Source: Echinicola sp. 20G
GTDB lineage: Bacteria; Bacteroidota; Bacteroidia; Cytophagales; Cyclobacteriaceae
Assembly: GCF_015533855.1 (NCBI RefSeq)
Contig: NZ_AP024154.1
Span: 1,057,001-1,121,000 of the forward strand
DNA: 64,000 bases
Reading direction: 5' to 3'
Shown here: positions 25,836 through 33,136 of the stretch, piece by piece
Numbering within the stretch: position 1 is the stretch's first letter
Layout: every line of letters starts with the position of its first letter
Program-made: the position numbers and the translations under genes
Notes under the pieces: generated by a model
Database searches by the model: none
What the model saw: the letters and a program-made list of their open reading frames with translations, nothing else
Told to the model about the DNA's origin: nothing

Positions 25836-26882
25836 ATGAGAAAGGCACACCATCTCCTATTTTTGCTTGCATTATCTGCAATCGTATGGACAAGTTGCAG
25901 CAACCCACCATCTGTTGAGGTCAGATCCCCTTTGGGCTGGGAAATTCTGAACACTCCTACCAAAAGCTCTTTGCGTGGATTGTGTCCGTTGACCGAAGAG
26001 ATTGCATGGGCCACTGGCAGCAATGGGCTATGGATGCTTACCATTGATGGAGGCCAGTCTTGGAATCATGGGGTCATCGACGGTCTGGACACTGTAGACT
26101 TTAGGGATATTGAAGCTTTTAATGCCAGTACGGCCATCGCTGTTTCTGCCGGCCAACCTGCTGTAATCTATAAAACTACGGACTCCGGTAAAACCTGGGA
26201 AAGAAAATATGAAGGTCCAGAAGAAGCATTTTTGGATGGTTTAGTATTTGAAGATGATAGAAGGGGTTATGCTTATGGTGACCCTGTGAATGGGAAATGG
26301 ATGATTTTGTTGACCTTGAATGGTGGAGAATCTTGGGAACCACTTACTACAGCTCCCAAAGCCCCAAAGGGAGAAGCTGGTTTTGCTGCCAGTGGCTCAG
26401 GAATCTTATCCAAAGGGCACCGGATATGGATGGCCAGTGGAGGCTTCAAAAGCAATATCTATTATTCTGAGGACGGTGGTGTAGACTGGGATACCATTCC
26501 TGCCCCTATCATTCAGGGTGAACCCTCTCAAGGGATTTTTTCTTTATCATTTATCAACGGCAAAAACTTGGTGGCTGTTGGGGGAGATTACCTTAAACCT
26601 GACTTCAATCAAAATAATATCAGTCTCTCATTTGATGAAGGAATTACATGGAAAAAGCCAGAAGGAACCCCTCCATCTGGTTACCGATCGGGTGTCACTT
26701 ATTTTCCTGCGTATGGCTGGTTGATCTCTGTGGGAACGAATGGATCTGACTATTCCACAGATGGAGGAAATAACTGGACCAAGTTTTCAGACATAGGGCT
26801 GCATGCAGTAAAAAGATCAAAAAATGGCGGTGCCATTTGGGCCTCTGGTGGTGAAGGGAAAGTGGCACTGCTGAACTTCTAA
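25836..26882 (+). CDS. YCF48/BNR-repeat beta-propeller lipoprotein
   Basis: 348 residues with a lipobox WTSC (Cys at 21). The body has repeated Asp-box-like motifs of sialidase/YCF48 propellers: TIDGGQSWNHG, TTDSGKTWERK, LNGGESWEPL, SEDGGVDWDT, SFDEGITWKK and STDGGNNWTKF. These give about six blades. YCF48-like proteins in plants and cyanobacteria help photosystem II assembly, but in Bacteroidota they are surface or periplasmic proteins of unknown function, often called oxidoreductase-like. No catalytic site can be seen. It stands alone, and an inverted repeat follows the stop codon (26882-26913). Confidence 0.85.
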   Translation: MRKAHHLLFLLALSAIVWTSCSNPPSVEVRSPLGWEILNTPTKSSLRGLCPLTEEIAWATGSNGLWMLTIDGGQSWNHGVIDGLDTVDFRDIEAFNASTAIAVSAGQPAVIYKTTDSGKTWERKYEGPEEAFLDGLVFEDDRRGYAYGDPVNGKWMILLTLNGGESWEPLTTAPKAPKGEAGFAASGSGILSKGHRIWMASGGFKSNIYYSEDGGVDWDTIPAPIIQGEPSQGIFSLSFINGKNLVAVGGDYLKPDFNQNNISLSFDEGITWKKPEGTPPSGYRSGVTYFPAYGWLISVGTNGSDYSTDGGNNWTKFSDIGLHAVKRSKNGGAIWASGGEGKVALLNF

Positions 26883-26913
26883 TTGTAAATCAAGCTTGAA
26901 AAATATTTACAAT
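26882..26913. promoter_or_regulatory. Inverted repeat between the YCF48-like and HisA-like genes
   Basis: The arms attgtaaat (26882-26890) and atttacaat (26905-26913) are perfect over 9 bases with a 14-base spacer. No T-run follows, so it is not a normal terminator. It could be an operator for the HisA-like gene 133 bases downstream or an RNA hairpin after the lipoprotein gene. The spacer length is equal to that of the crt repeats, but the arm sequence differs. Confidence 0.4.
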
Positions 26914-27045
26914 ACATAATTATTAATTGATTATGTGAAGTGTTATATTAGGAAGCAATTCAAAAAGAAACAGTGCTTTGCCCTCCTTGGTTTTGGAAGG
27001 TAAAAGCGTAAAACACCAAGCTCACAGATTTAATTTAAGCCCAAA

Positions 27046-27780
27046 ATGTTCGAGATTATACCATCCATATGGCTGATCAACGGTAAATGTGTACGCCTAA
27101 AGAGAGGCGATTTTACCACTCAGGAAGTGATTTCAGAAAATCCACTTGAAATTGCACAGCAATTTGAGGATTGTGGTATTGAACGCTTGCACTTGGTTGA
27201 CTTAGATGGAGCCCGTCGCGGGGAGCCCAAAAATTACCATATACTTAATATCATCGCTGGCTATACTTCCTTGAAAGTCGATTTTACAGGAGGAATCTCC
27301 ACAGATGGGGCAATCATCAAGGTTTTTGAACATGGTGCCAAAACCATTACAGCCTCCACTGTCGCAGCCAACTCCCCTGATAAATTTGCCCAATGGCTTA
27401 TTTCCTATGGTAGAGAAAAAATCAATCTTGCTGTAGATACCAGTCCAGAAAACTACAATATTAAAATTCGAGGTTGGTTAAAAAACACGGATATTAATCT
27501 TTTTGACCAAATCCAATATTTTTATGATCGAGGCTTGAAATATCTCAAATGTTCTGATATAACCAGAGATGGTGTAATGGAGGGACCTAATTTTTCCCTG
27601 TATAAAGAAATCTTAGATAAGTTTCCAGACTTACATTTAGTAGCCAGTGGCGGGGTTAGAGATACTGATGATTTCAAGAAATTACGGGATATGGGGCTTC
27701 GAGGGGCTGTATTTGGCAAAGCTTATTATGAAGGAAAGATCAAGATCGAAGATCTAAAAGAATTTGTATTAACTGTATAA
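27046..27780 (+). CDS. HisA/HisF-family barrel, HisA paralogue lacking the catalytic Asp
   Basis: 244 residues, the usual HisA length, aligned end to end with HisA by eye. The first strand reads IIPSIWLINGK, where true HisA enzymes have IPALDL-type, so the general base Asp is replaced by Trp9. The other catalytic-side Asp is kept (LAVDTS), as are CSDITRDGVMEGPN and the C-terminal phosphate loops ASGGVRD and FGKAYYEGK. The N-terminal phosphate loops are weakened (FTGGIST, TASTVAANS). The gene is far from any his operon. A normal isomerisation of ProFAR seems unlikely, and a different ligand or a regulatory role is possible. Database pipelines will probably label it hisA. Confidence 0.85.
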   Translation: MFEIIPSIWLINGKCVRLKRGDFTTQEVISENPLEIAQQFEDCGIERLHLVDLDGARRGEPKNYHILNIIAGYTSLKVDFTGGISTDGAIIKVFEHGAKTITASTVAANSPDKFAQWLISYGREKINLAVDTSPENYNIKIRGWLKNTDINLFDQIQYFYDRGLKYLKCSDITRDGVMEGPNFSLYKEILDKFPDLHLVASGGVRDTDDFKKLRDMGLRGAVFGKAYYEGKIKIEDLKEFVLTV

Positions 27781-27784
27781 AAAA

Positions 27785-27812
27785 TAAGGAGGCCATCTAG
27801 CCTCCTCACTTT
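27785..27812 (-). terminator. Terminator between convergent HisA-like and secreted protein genes
   Basis: The 7-base stem aggaggc / gcctcct (27787-27793 and 27800-27806) has a 6-base loop. In the minus direction it is followed by ttattttttat, so it best serves the gene at 27845-28195. Confidence 0.6.
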
Positions 27813-27844
27813 GGGTTATTGTTAATTGTAAAATGGGTTCTTGT

Positions 27845-28195
27845 TTAATCTTCTTTGAAACGATCTACTATATATAAAAACAGATTAAATGATAGAGTAG
27901 ACATTTCATCTTTCTTGACATCTTTTTCTCCTGAAGCCTTATAGATAGGATTTTCCTTCCTTTCTTTCACAGTAGATTTGCTTACAGGATTTGCTTTTTC
28001 TGGTTTATATTCTTCGAAAGAGTTTACATTTCCATTATCCTCCAATACTTCCAAACGACTTCTTTCTTGTTGCGATGAACGATCACAATCCCTAACTTCC
28101 TGCGCATCTGCTTCCGTTGACAAAAATGTTCCGCCAATTGCTCCAAACATTATTGCAAGGAAAGATTTAGAAAGAATTTGGTTAGCTTTGGACAT
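27845..28195 (-). CDS. Small secreted protein of unknown function
   Basis: 116 residues from the ATG at 28195 (a TTG at 28216 is less likely). The N-terminus is a signal peptide ending near ADAQ, with EVRDCDRSSQQ as a likely mature start. The middle is highly charged and rich in Lys, Glu and Ser, with no visible fold. The last 20 residues form a hydrophobic-aromatic stretch (LSFNLFLYIVDRF). I do not recognise a family. It is read divergently from csaA, and its promoter (28249-28278) reaches into the csaA start codon. A single Cys is left in the mature part. Confidence 0.6.
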   Translation of the reverse strand: MSKANQILSKSFLAIMFGAIGGTFLSTEADAQEVRDCDRSSQQERSRLEVLEDNGNVNSFEEYKPEKANPVSKSTVKERKENPIYKASGEKDVKKDEMSTLSFNLFLYIVDRFKED

Positions 28196-28248
28196 CGTAA
28201 AATATAATTTTAACAATCTTTTGTTGGCCTTATTACATTCAAAGTTTT

Positions 28249-28278
28249 CAAATATACAAATAATTGAATAAGATGCAA
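28249..28278 (-). promoter_or_regulatory. Promoter of the small secreted protein gene
   Basis: On the minus strand TTG (28276-28278), 19 bases, then TATATTTG (28249-28256), an exact consensus. The -33 element lies in the second and third codons of csaA. The leader is about 45-50 bases. Confidence 0.62.
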
Positions 28279-28608
28279 ACGATTCAGTTTTCTGATTTTC
28301 AAAAGGTTGAAATCAGAATTGGCACAATTATCCAAGCAGAAATTTTTAGTGAAGCTAAAAAACCTGCCTATAAGCTTCTTGTAGACTTGGGAGAGCTAGG
28401 TATTAAAAAGTCTTCGGCACAAATCACAGAAAATTATGTCCCGAAAAAATTAGTTGGAAAGCAGGTTGTTTGCATTTGCAATTTTCCTCCAAAGCAAATT
28501 GCTAACATCATGTCAGAAGTTTTGGTAACCGGTTTCCATGATCAAAACGGACATGTCGTTCTCACTACTTCAGATTTGCCAGTACCCAATGGAACTAAGC
28601 TGTATTAA
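28273..28608 (+). CDS. csaA: CsaA-like tRNA-binding domain protein
   Basis: 111 residues from the ATG at 28273. The whole protein is a single OB-fold tRNA_bind domain: FQKVEIRIGTIIQAEIFSEAKKPAYKLLVDLG, then KKSSAQITENY, and NFPPKQIANIMSEVLVTGF, the CsaA signature. In Bacillus CsaA is an export-related chaperone that also binds tRNA. The exact role in Bacteroidota is not known. It lies 48 bases before murF-alr on the same strand, but a separate -7 box is present before that gene. Confidence 0.9.
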   Translation: MQTIQFSDFQKVEIRIGTIIQAEIFSEAKKPAYKLLVDLGELGIKKSSAQITENYVPKKLVGKQVVCICNFPPKQIANIMSEVLVTGFHDQNGHVVLTTSDLPVPNGTKLY

Positions 28609-28622
28609 CCCTGATGAATTCT

Positions 28623-28630
28623 TAATTTTG
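28623..28630 (+). promoter_or_regulatory. -7 box before murF-alr
   Basis: TAATTTTG matches TAnnTTTG exactly and lies 26 bases before the ATG. No convincing -33 TTG is found, so it may be weak or fortuitous. Confidence 0.35.
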
Positions 28631-28656
28631 GCTCTTCCACAACCATTATCAATCTC

Positions 28657-31119
28657 ATGATTAAACCTATCTCCATTGAAGAACTTGCTACATTGATCCA
28701 GGGCGAAATTATTCAGAAGAATTCCCATCATTCCATTGAATTTGTTTCTACCGATTCCCGTAAAATCATCAAAGGAGAAACTACCTTGTTTGTGGCACTG
28801 AAGGGATTCAAAGTTGATGGTCATTCTTACTTAGAAGAAGCCTATCAATTAGGGGTCAATAATTTCATCATTGAAAGAGAGGTTTCTCATTTCACATTTT
28901 CAAATGCCAACATTGTCCAAGTAAGCAATGCATTGGATGCATTACAATCTTTGGCAGCCTGGAACCGGTCAAATTTCTCAGGTCCTGTCATTGGTATCAC
29001 TGGAAGTAATGGAAAAACAATAGTCAAAGAATGGATTGGTCAATTACTATCCGTGAAATTTGACATTGCCAAAAGTCCTAAGAGCTACAATAGTCAAACC
29101 GGTGTTCCACTCTCCATATTTGGTATTGAAAATCATCATCAGGCAGCTATCTTAGAGGCAGGCATCTCTAAGCCAGGTGAAATGGAGCGGCTTGAGCAAA
29201 TGATCAAACCCAATGTAGGTCTCTTTACCAACATCGGAACGGCCCATGCCGAAGGTTTTGAAAGCCAAGAGCAGAAACTCCAGGAAAAGGCTTTACTATT
29301 TAAAGATAGCCAATTCATTGTCTATCGACAGGACCATCAAGCGGTTCATGAATTTTTAACCAAACACTTTTCTTCTGACAGATTAATCTCATGGTCCCAA
29401 CAGTCTGGAGCTGATTATACCCTCGCCATAAAAAAAGAAGGTTCAGAAAGCAAAATCACTTTGATCAAACCGGACATGGGACTTTTCACCTTCTCTACCC
29501 GATTTACAGATGAAGCGTCTTTGGAAAATCTTCGCCATGCTATAGTCGCAGGACTTACTCTTGGGCTTTCCGAAAAAGACATTCAAAATGTCATTCCGCA
29601 GCTAAACACGGTGGAAATGAGACTTACCCTAAAAGCCGGAGTCAACCAGTCTCTACTTATAGATGACACTTATAATAATGACTTAGCTGGTCTTGATATT
29701 GCCTTGGAGTTTTTACAAAACCAAAGACAAAAAAATAGAAAAGTGGTTATTTTATCGGATCTTCTTCAAGCTGGGGATTCTGATTTTGTCTATGATCGTG
29801 TCAACGCCCTTATCAAGCATTATCAAATAGATTTGTTGATTGGTGTTGGAAATGAAATCAAACAATTAGGACAAAACCCTCCTTGTTCCACGCTCTTTTT
29901 TGAAAGTACCAAGCACCTTCTCTCCGCCATTAATGAAATTCCATTTCAAAATGACCTCATCTTAATCAAGGGCGCCAGGACATTTGCATTCGAACAGGTA
30001 GTGAATACCCTTCAAGAAAGAATTCACGGTACAGTGTTGGAAATCAATTTGAATGCCCTAAGAAGGAATTTCACTTTTTATAAACAACTGTTAGAACCAA
30101 AAACAAAAGTCATGGTTATGGTCAAGGCATTTGCTTATGGAGGAGGAGCTACTGAAATAGCACACCATTTAGAGCAGTTAAAAGCTGATTACCTAGCTGT
30201 GGCCTATACCGATGAGGGAGTGGCACTGCGACTGGATAAAATCAAACTCCCTATTATGGTCCTAAACCCAGCACCTGAATCTTTCCCAAATCTCATCAGG
30301 CATCAGCTCGAGCCCGTAGTTTATAGTCCCTCATTTTTCAAACAACTAGGTGAATATTGTCAAAGTAACCAATCTCAATTGAGTATTCATTTGGACTTGG
30401 ACACGGGCATGCACCGCCTGGGATTTGGTGAAGAAAATCTTACTGAATTAGTAGATTTGATTCAACTTTACCCAGAATTACATATCGCCAGCTGTTATAC
30501 ACATTTGGCTGGAGCAGATGAGGCCATACATGAAGAATTCACAAAGAATCAAATTGAATTGTTTTCATCTATGTGCAATGCTATCCAAAATTCGCTTGAC
30601 TATTCCCCCATCAGACACGCACTTAATTCTGCTGGCATAGTAAGGTACCCCAAGCATCAATTTGACATGGTTAGGTTAGGCATTGGATTATATGGCGTGG
30701 AAGTGAATGGTATGCATGAAAGTGCACTACAACCAGTAAGCACTCTAAAAACAACAGTGTCTCAAATCAAATCGTTGAAAAAAGGTCAAACAGTAGGCTA
30801 TAGTAGAAAAGGATCCATGAAACGTGATGGGAAAATTGCTACCATCGCCATAGGCTATGCAGACGGCTATGACAGGCGCTTTAGCAATGGTAACGGACAA
30901 GTTTTAATCAATGGAAAAAAAGCTCCCGTCATTGGGAATGTCTGTATGGACATGACCATGGTGGACATCACAGACATGGAAGTTAGAGAAGGCGATGAAG
31001 TTATTATCTACGGAGAAGGGCTTTCTATTATGGAACAGGCAAAATCCATTGGAACCATTGCTTATGAATTACTCACCAATATCAGCGGACGTGTCAAAAG
31101 AGTTTATTATTTGGATTGA
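28657..31119 (+). CDS. murF-alr: Bifunctional MurF ligase / alanine racemase fusion
   Basis: 820 residues. Residues 1 to about 453 are MurF, which adds D-Ala-D-Ala to the UDP-MurNAc-tripeptide: the ATP loop is GITGSNGKTIVKEW, and IDDTYNND is the ligase motif. Residues from about 455 (IHGTVLEINLNALRRN) are an alanine racemase: the PLP Lys is residue 490 in VMVKAFAYGGGA, and VGYSRKGS and IGNVCMDMTMVDI hold the C-terminal catalytic Tyr region and barrel-to-domain contacts. The fusion is known in Bacteroidota and puts D-Ala supply next to its use in peptidoglycan synthesis. Both halves look complete. Its stop codon directly abuts the stop of wecB on the other strand. Confidence 0.96.
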   Translation: MIKPISIEELATLIQGEIIQKNSHHSIEFVSTDSRKIIKGETTLFVALKGFKVDGHSYLEEAYQLGVNNFIIEREVSHFTFSNANIVQVSNALDALQSLAAWNRSNFSGPVIGITGSNGKTIVKEWIGQLLSVKFDIAKSPKSYNSQTGVPLSIFGIENHHQAAILEAGISKPGEMERLEQMIKPNVGLFTNIGTAHAEGFESQEQKLQEKALLFKDSQFIVYRQDHQAVHEFLTKHFSSDRLISWSQQSGADYTLAIKKEGSESKITLIKPDMGLFTFSTRFTDEASLENLRHAIVAGLTLGLSEKDIQNVIPQLNTVEMRLTLKAGVNQSLLIDDTYNNDLAGLDIALEFLQNQRQKNRKVVILSDLLQAGDSDFVYDRVNALIKHYQIDLLIGVGNEIKQLGQNPPCSTLFFESTKHLLSAINEIPFQNDLILIKGARTFAFEQVVNTLQERIHGTVLEINLNALRRNFTFYKQLLEPKTKVMVMVKAFAYGGGATEIAHHLEQLKADYLAVAYTDEGVALRLDKIKLPIMVLNPAPESFPNLIRHQLEPVVYSPSFFKQLGEYCQSNQSQLSIHLDLDTGMHRLGFGEENLTELVDLIQLYPELHIASCYTHLAGADEAIHEEFTKNQIELFSSMCNAIQNSLDYSPIRHALNSAGIVRYPKHQFDMVRLGIGLYGVEVNGMHESALQPVSTLKTTVSQIKSLKKGQTVGYSRKGSMKRDGKIATIAIGYADGYDRRFSNGNGQVLINGKKAPVIGNVCMDMTMVDITDMEVREGDEVIIYGEGLSIMEQAKSIGTIAYELLTNISGRVKRVYYLD

Positions 31120-32217
31120 TTAAATGGCATAAATTTCCAACAAGATCTTAACAATTCTATCAGAAGTTTTTCCGTCCCAAAGAGGAATCTGTTGATATTT
31201 CTTCCATTGACCTGAGAGCATTTTTTCCAAATAAGGCTTGAGTTTGGAAGGATCAGTACCAACCAGCTCATTTGTACCCAGGTCGATGGTCTCAGGCCTT
31301 TCCGTATTATCCCTCAATGTCAAACAGGGAACATTCATCACGGAAGCTTCTTCCGTAATTCCACCAGAGTCGGTAATCACACCTTTCGAATGTTTCACTA
31401 AATAATTAAACTCCAAGTAGGAAAGTGGTTCAACATAATGCAGTCTATCGTTTTCAATCCCTAAGTTCTTCAACACCTTCGCGGTCCTTGGGTGAACCGG
31501 AAAAACAATTGACAAACTTCCTGTTCCTTCTAAAATAGCTTCCATCATGGCTTTTAGCTTCACTTCCTCGTCCACATTTGCTGGGCGATGCAAAGTCAAG
31601 ACAAAGTACTTCTGGGAAGAGAGTTTGTCGTAAATATTTCCCCCCGGCTTTCGAAATCTAGGCATCTGGCTGAGCAAGGTATCAATCATTGTATTGCCCA
31701 CAAAATGAATCCTGTGGTTTTCTACCCCTGACCTTCTGAGGTTCTCATTGGCCAATTCCGAAGTAGTAAAGAATTGATCTGTGATGCTGTCCGTTACTAT
31801 ACGATTAATTTCCTCTGGCATACTCATATCTCCTGATCTAATACCTCCTTCCACATGTACGACTGGAACCAATAATTTCTTTGCAGTAATAGAGCAAGCC
31901 AAAGTCGAAGTGACGTCACCTACCACCAAAACCACATCAGGCTTATTGTTTAAAAGTTCCCTTTCAAAACCAATCATGATGGCAGCAGTTTGCTCTGCTT
32001 GAGAACCACCTCCAGCTCCTAAATTGGCGTTTGGGCTTGGGATATTCAGTTGTTCGAAAAAGTCACCTGACATCTTGTGATCATAATGTTGGCCAGTATG
32101 TACCAATCTAAAGTCGATACCAACTCCTAAACTTTTTTGCTTATCAATGGCATGAATAATAGGAGCGATTTTCATAAAGTTTGGACGGGCACCAGCAACC
32201 AAGGTGATATTGAGCAT
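31120..32217 (-). CDS. wecB: UDP-N-acetylglucosamine 2-epimerase (non-hydrolysing)
   Basis: 365 residues. Family motifs are GARPNFMKIAPIIHAI, VLVVGDVTSTLACSITA, HVEGGIRSGDMSMPEEINRIVTD, DSGGITEEAS and LRDNTERPE. The Asp, Glu and His residues around the active site are present. The enzyme makes UDP-ManNAc, a building block for surface polysaccharides. Located next to the Wzi-like pair, it fits capsule or exopolysaccharide supply. Regulation is not evident, and the 250 bases between it and the divergent lipoprotein gene show only a partial -7 match. Confidence 0.95.
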   Translation of the reverse strand: MLNITLVAGARPNFMKIAPIIHAIDKQKSLGVGIDFRLVHTGQHYDHKMSGDFFEQLNIPSPNANLGAGGGSQAEQTAAIMIGFERELLNNKPDVVLVVGDVTSTLACSITAKKLLVPVVHVEGGIRSGDMSMPEEINRIVTDSITDQFFTTSELANENLRRSGVENHRIHFVGNTMIDTLLSQMPRFRKPGGNIYDKLSSQKYFVLTLHRPANVDEEVKLKAMMEAILEGTGSLSIVFPVHPRTAKVLKNLGIENDRLHYVEPLSYLEFNYLVKHSKGVITDSGGITEEASVMNVPCLTLRDNTERPETIDLGTNELVGTDPSKLKPYLEKMLSGQWKKYQQIPLWDGKTSDRIVKILLEIYAI

Positions 32218-32372
32218 AGGACGATTGAGCTAACAAATTACTTTAAAATGATCATGTCGACGATGCTGCGAATATACTGATTCTTTTATTGGAACTGAAA
32301 ACAGGTCAATTCTTATCTAGGTAACTACTTTATAAAAAAGTGGGGTACACCAACTTTCCTGTCAATTTCGTT

Positions 32373-32380
32373 TATATTTG
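32373..32380 (+). promoter_or_regulatory. -7 box candidate for the lipoprotein-Wzi unit
   Basis: TATATTTG matches the consensus exactly and lies 87 bases before the ATG at 32468. No TTG at -33 can be seen. Confidence 0.35.
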
Positions 32381-32467
32381 TGACTTTATCGAAGGACCGA
32401 CAATAATATCCATCACCTTCGGGTTGTAAATCAGTAGTTGAATTAATAAAACCAGCTAGGTCACCAG

Positions 32468-33136
32468 ATGCAAATAAAACTCCCTAAGTCTTTTCCTTTA
32501 CTTTTTGGACTAGCAATTACATTATCATTTCTCAGTTCCTGTCAAGAGGATGAATTAGTGGGAGAAATTTTGGTGTATGAAAATGACTTTTCCCATGCTA
32601 GCAGTCTTACCAATATTGAGAATGGTAAAGTCCATGTTTTTGAAAATGATACCATCCTTGGCAATTACAATAATGAAGAAATCTCCCTCAACATAGAGGA
32701 TATGCCTTATCACAATACCGTAAGAGTAGTCATTGAATTATTGCTTCATGACAGTTGGGACGGAAACGTTGGAGGCGTAGGAGGACCAGACTATTGGTAC
32801 ATGAACGTAGATCAGCAACAAATCCTATACACCACCTTTTCCAATTCACCTTGTGTTTCTACTTACTGCCTTTACCAGTCTTATCCTGACAATTATGGCA
32901 GAAATTATGATCCAAAAACCAGTGCAGTTGAAACCAACCTGCCCGGACTATGTCAATACAGAAACACTCCAGGCTGGACTTCAAAATATAGAATTTCAAA
33001 ATTGATCGACCATTCCAATCCAAATATCAACATCACTTGCGGTGACATTTTAAACCAAAGTAACGCACCATCTGCAATCTGCGATGAAAGTTGGTCCATC
33101 TCCAAAATTGAAGTAAGTGCCCTTTATGTAAAATGA
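32468..33136 (+). CDS. Lipoprotein of unknown function coupled to a Wzi-like protein
   Basis: 222 residues with lipobox FLSSC and an acidic mature start (QEDELVGE). The N-terminal part reads like a beta-sandwich (EILVYENDF, IENGKVHVFEND, TVRVVIELLLHDSWDG). The C-terminal half has several Cys residues (CVSTYC, LPGLC, ITCGD, AICDE) that may form disulfides, and many Tyr and Asn. I do not recognise a family. The stop codon overlaps the ATG of the Wzi-like gene in ATGA, so they are co-translated and probably work together at the outer membrane in capsule handling. This is inference from context. Confidence 0.7.
   Translation: MQIKLPKSFPLLFGLAITLSFLSSCQEDELVGEILVYENDFSHASSLTNIENGKVHVFENDTILGNYNNEEISLNIEDMPYHNTVRVVIELLLHDSWDGNVGGVGGPDYWYMNVDQQQILYTTFSNSPCVSTYCLYQSYPDNYGRNYDPKTSAVETNLPGLCQYRNTPGWTSKYRISKLIDHSNPNINITCGDILNQSNAPSAICDESWSISKIEVSALYVK

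Noticed and set aside
27046..27780. Simple call as canonical hisA
   Set aside because: The general-base Asp is Trp and no other his gene is near, so the plain name would mislead.
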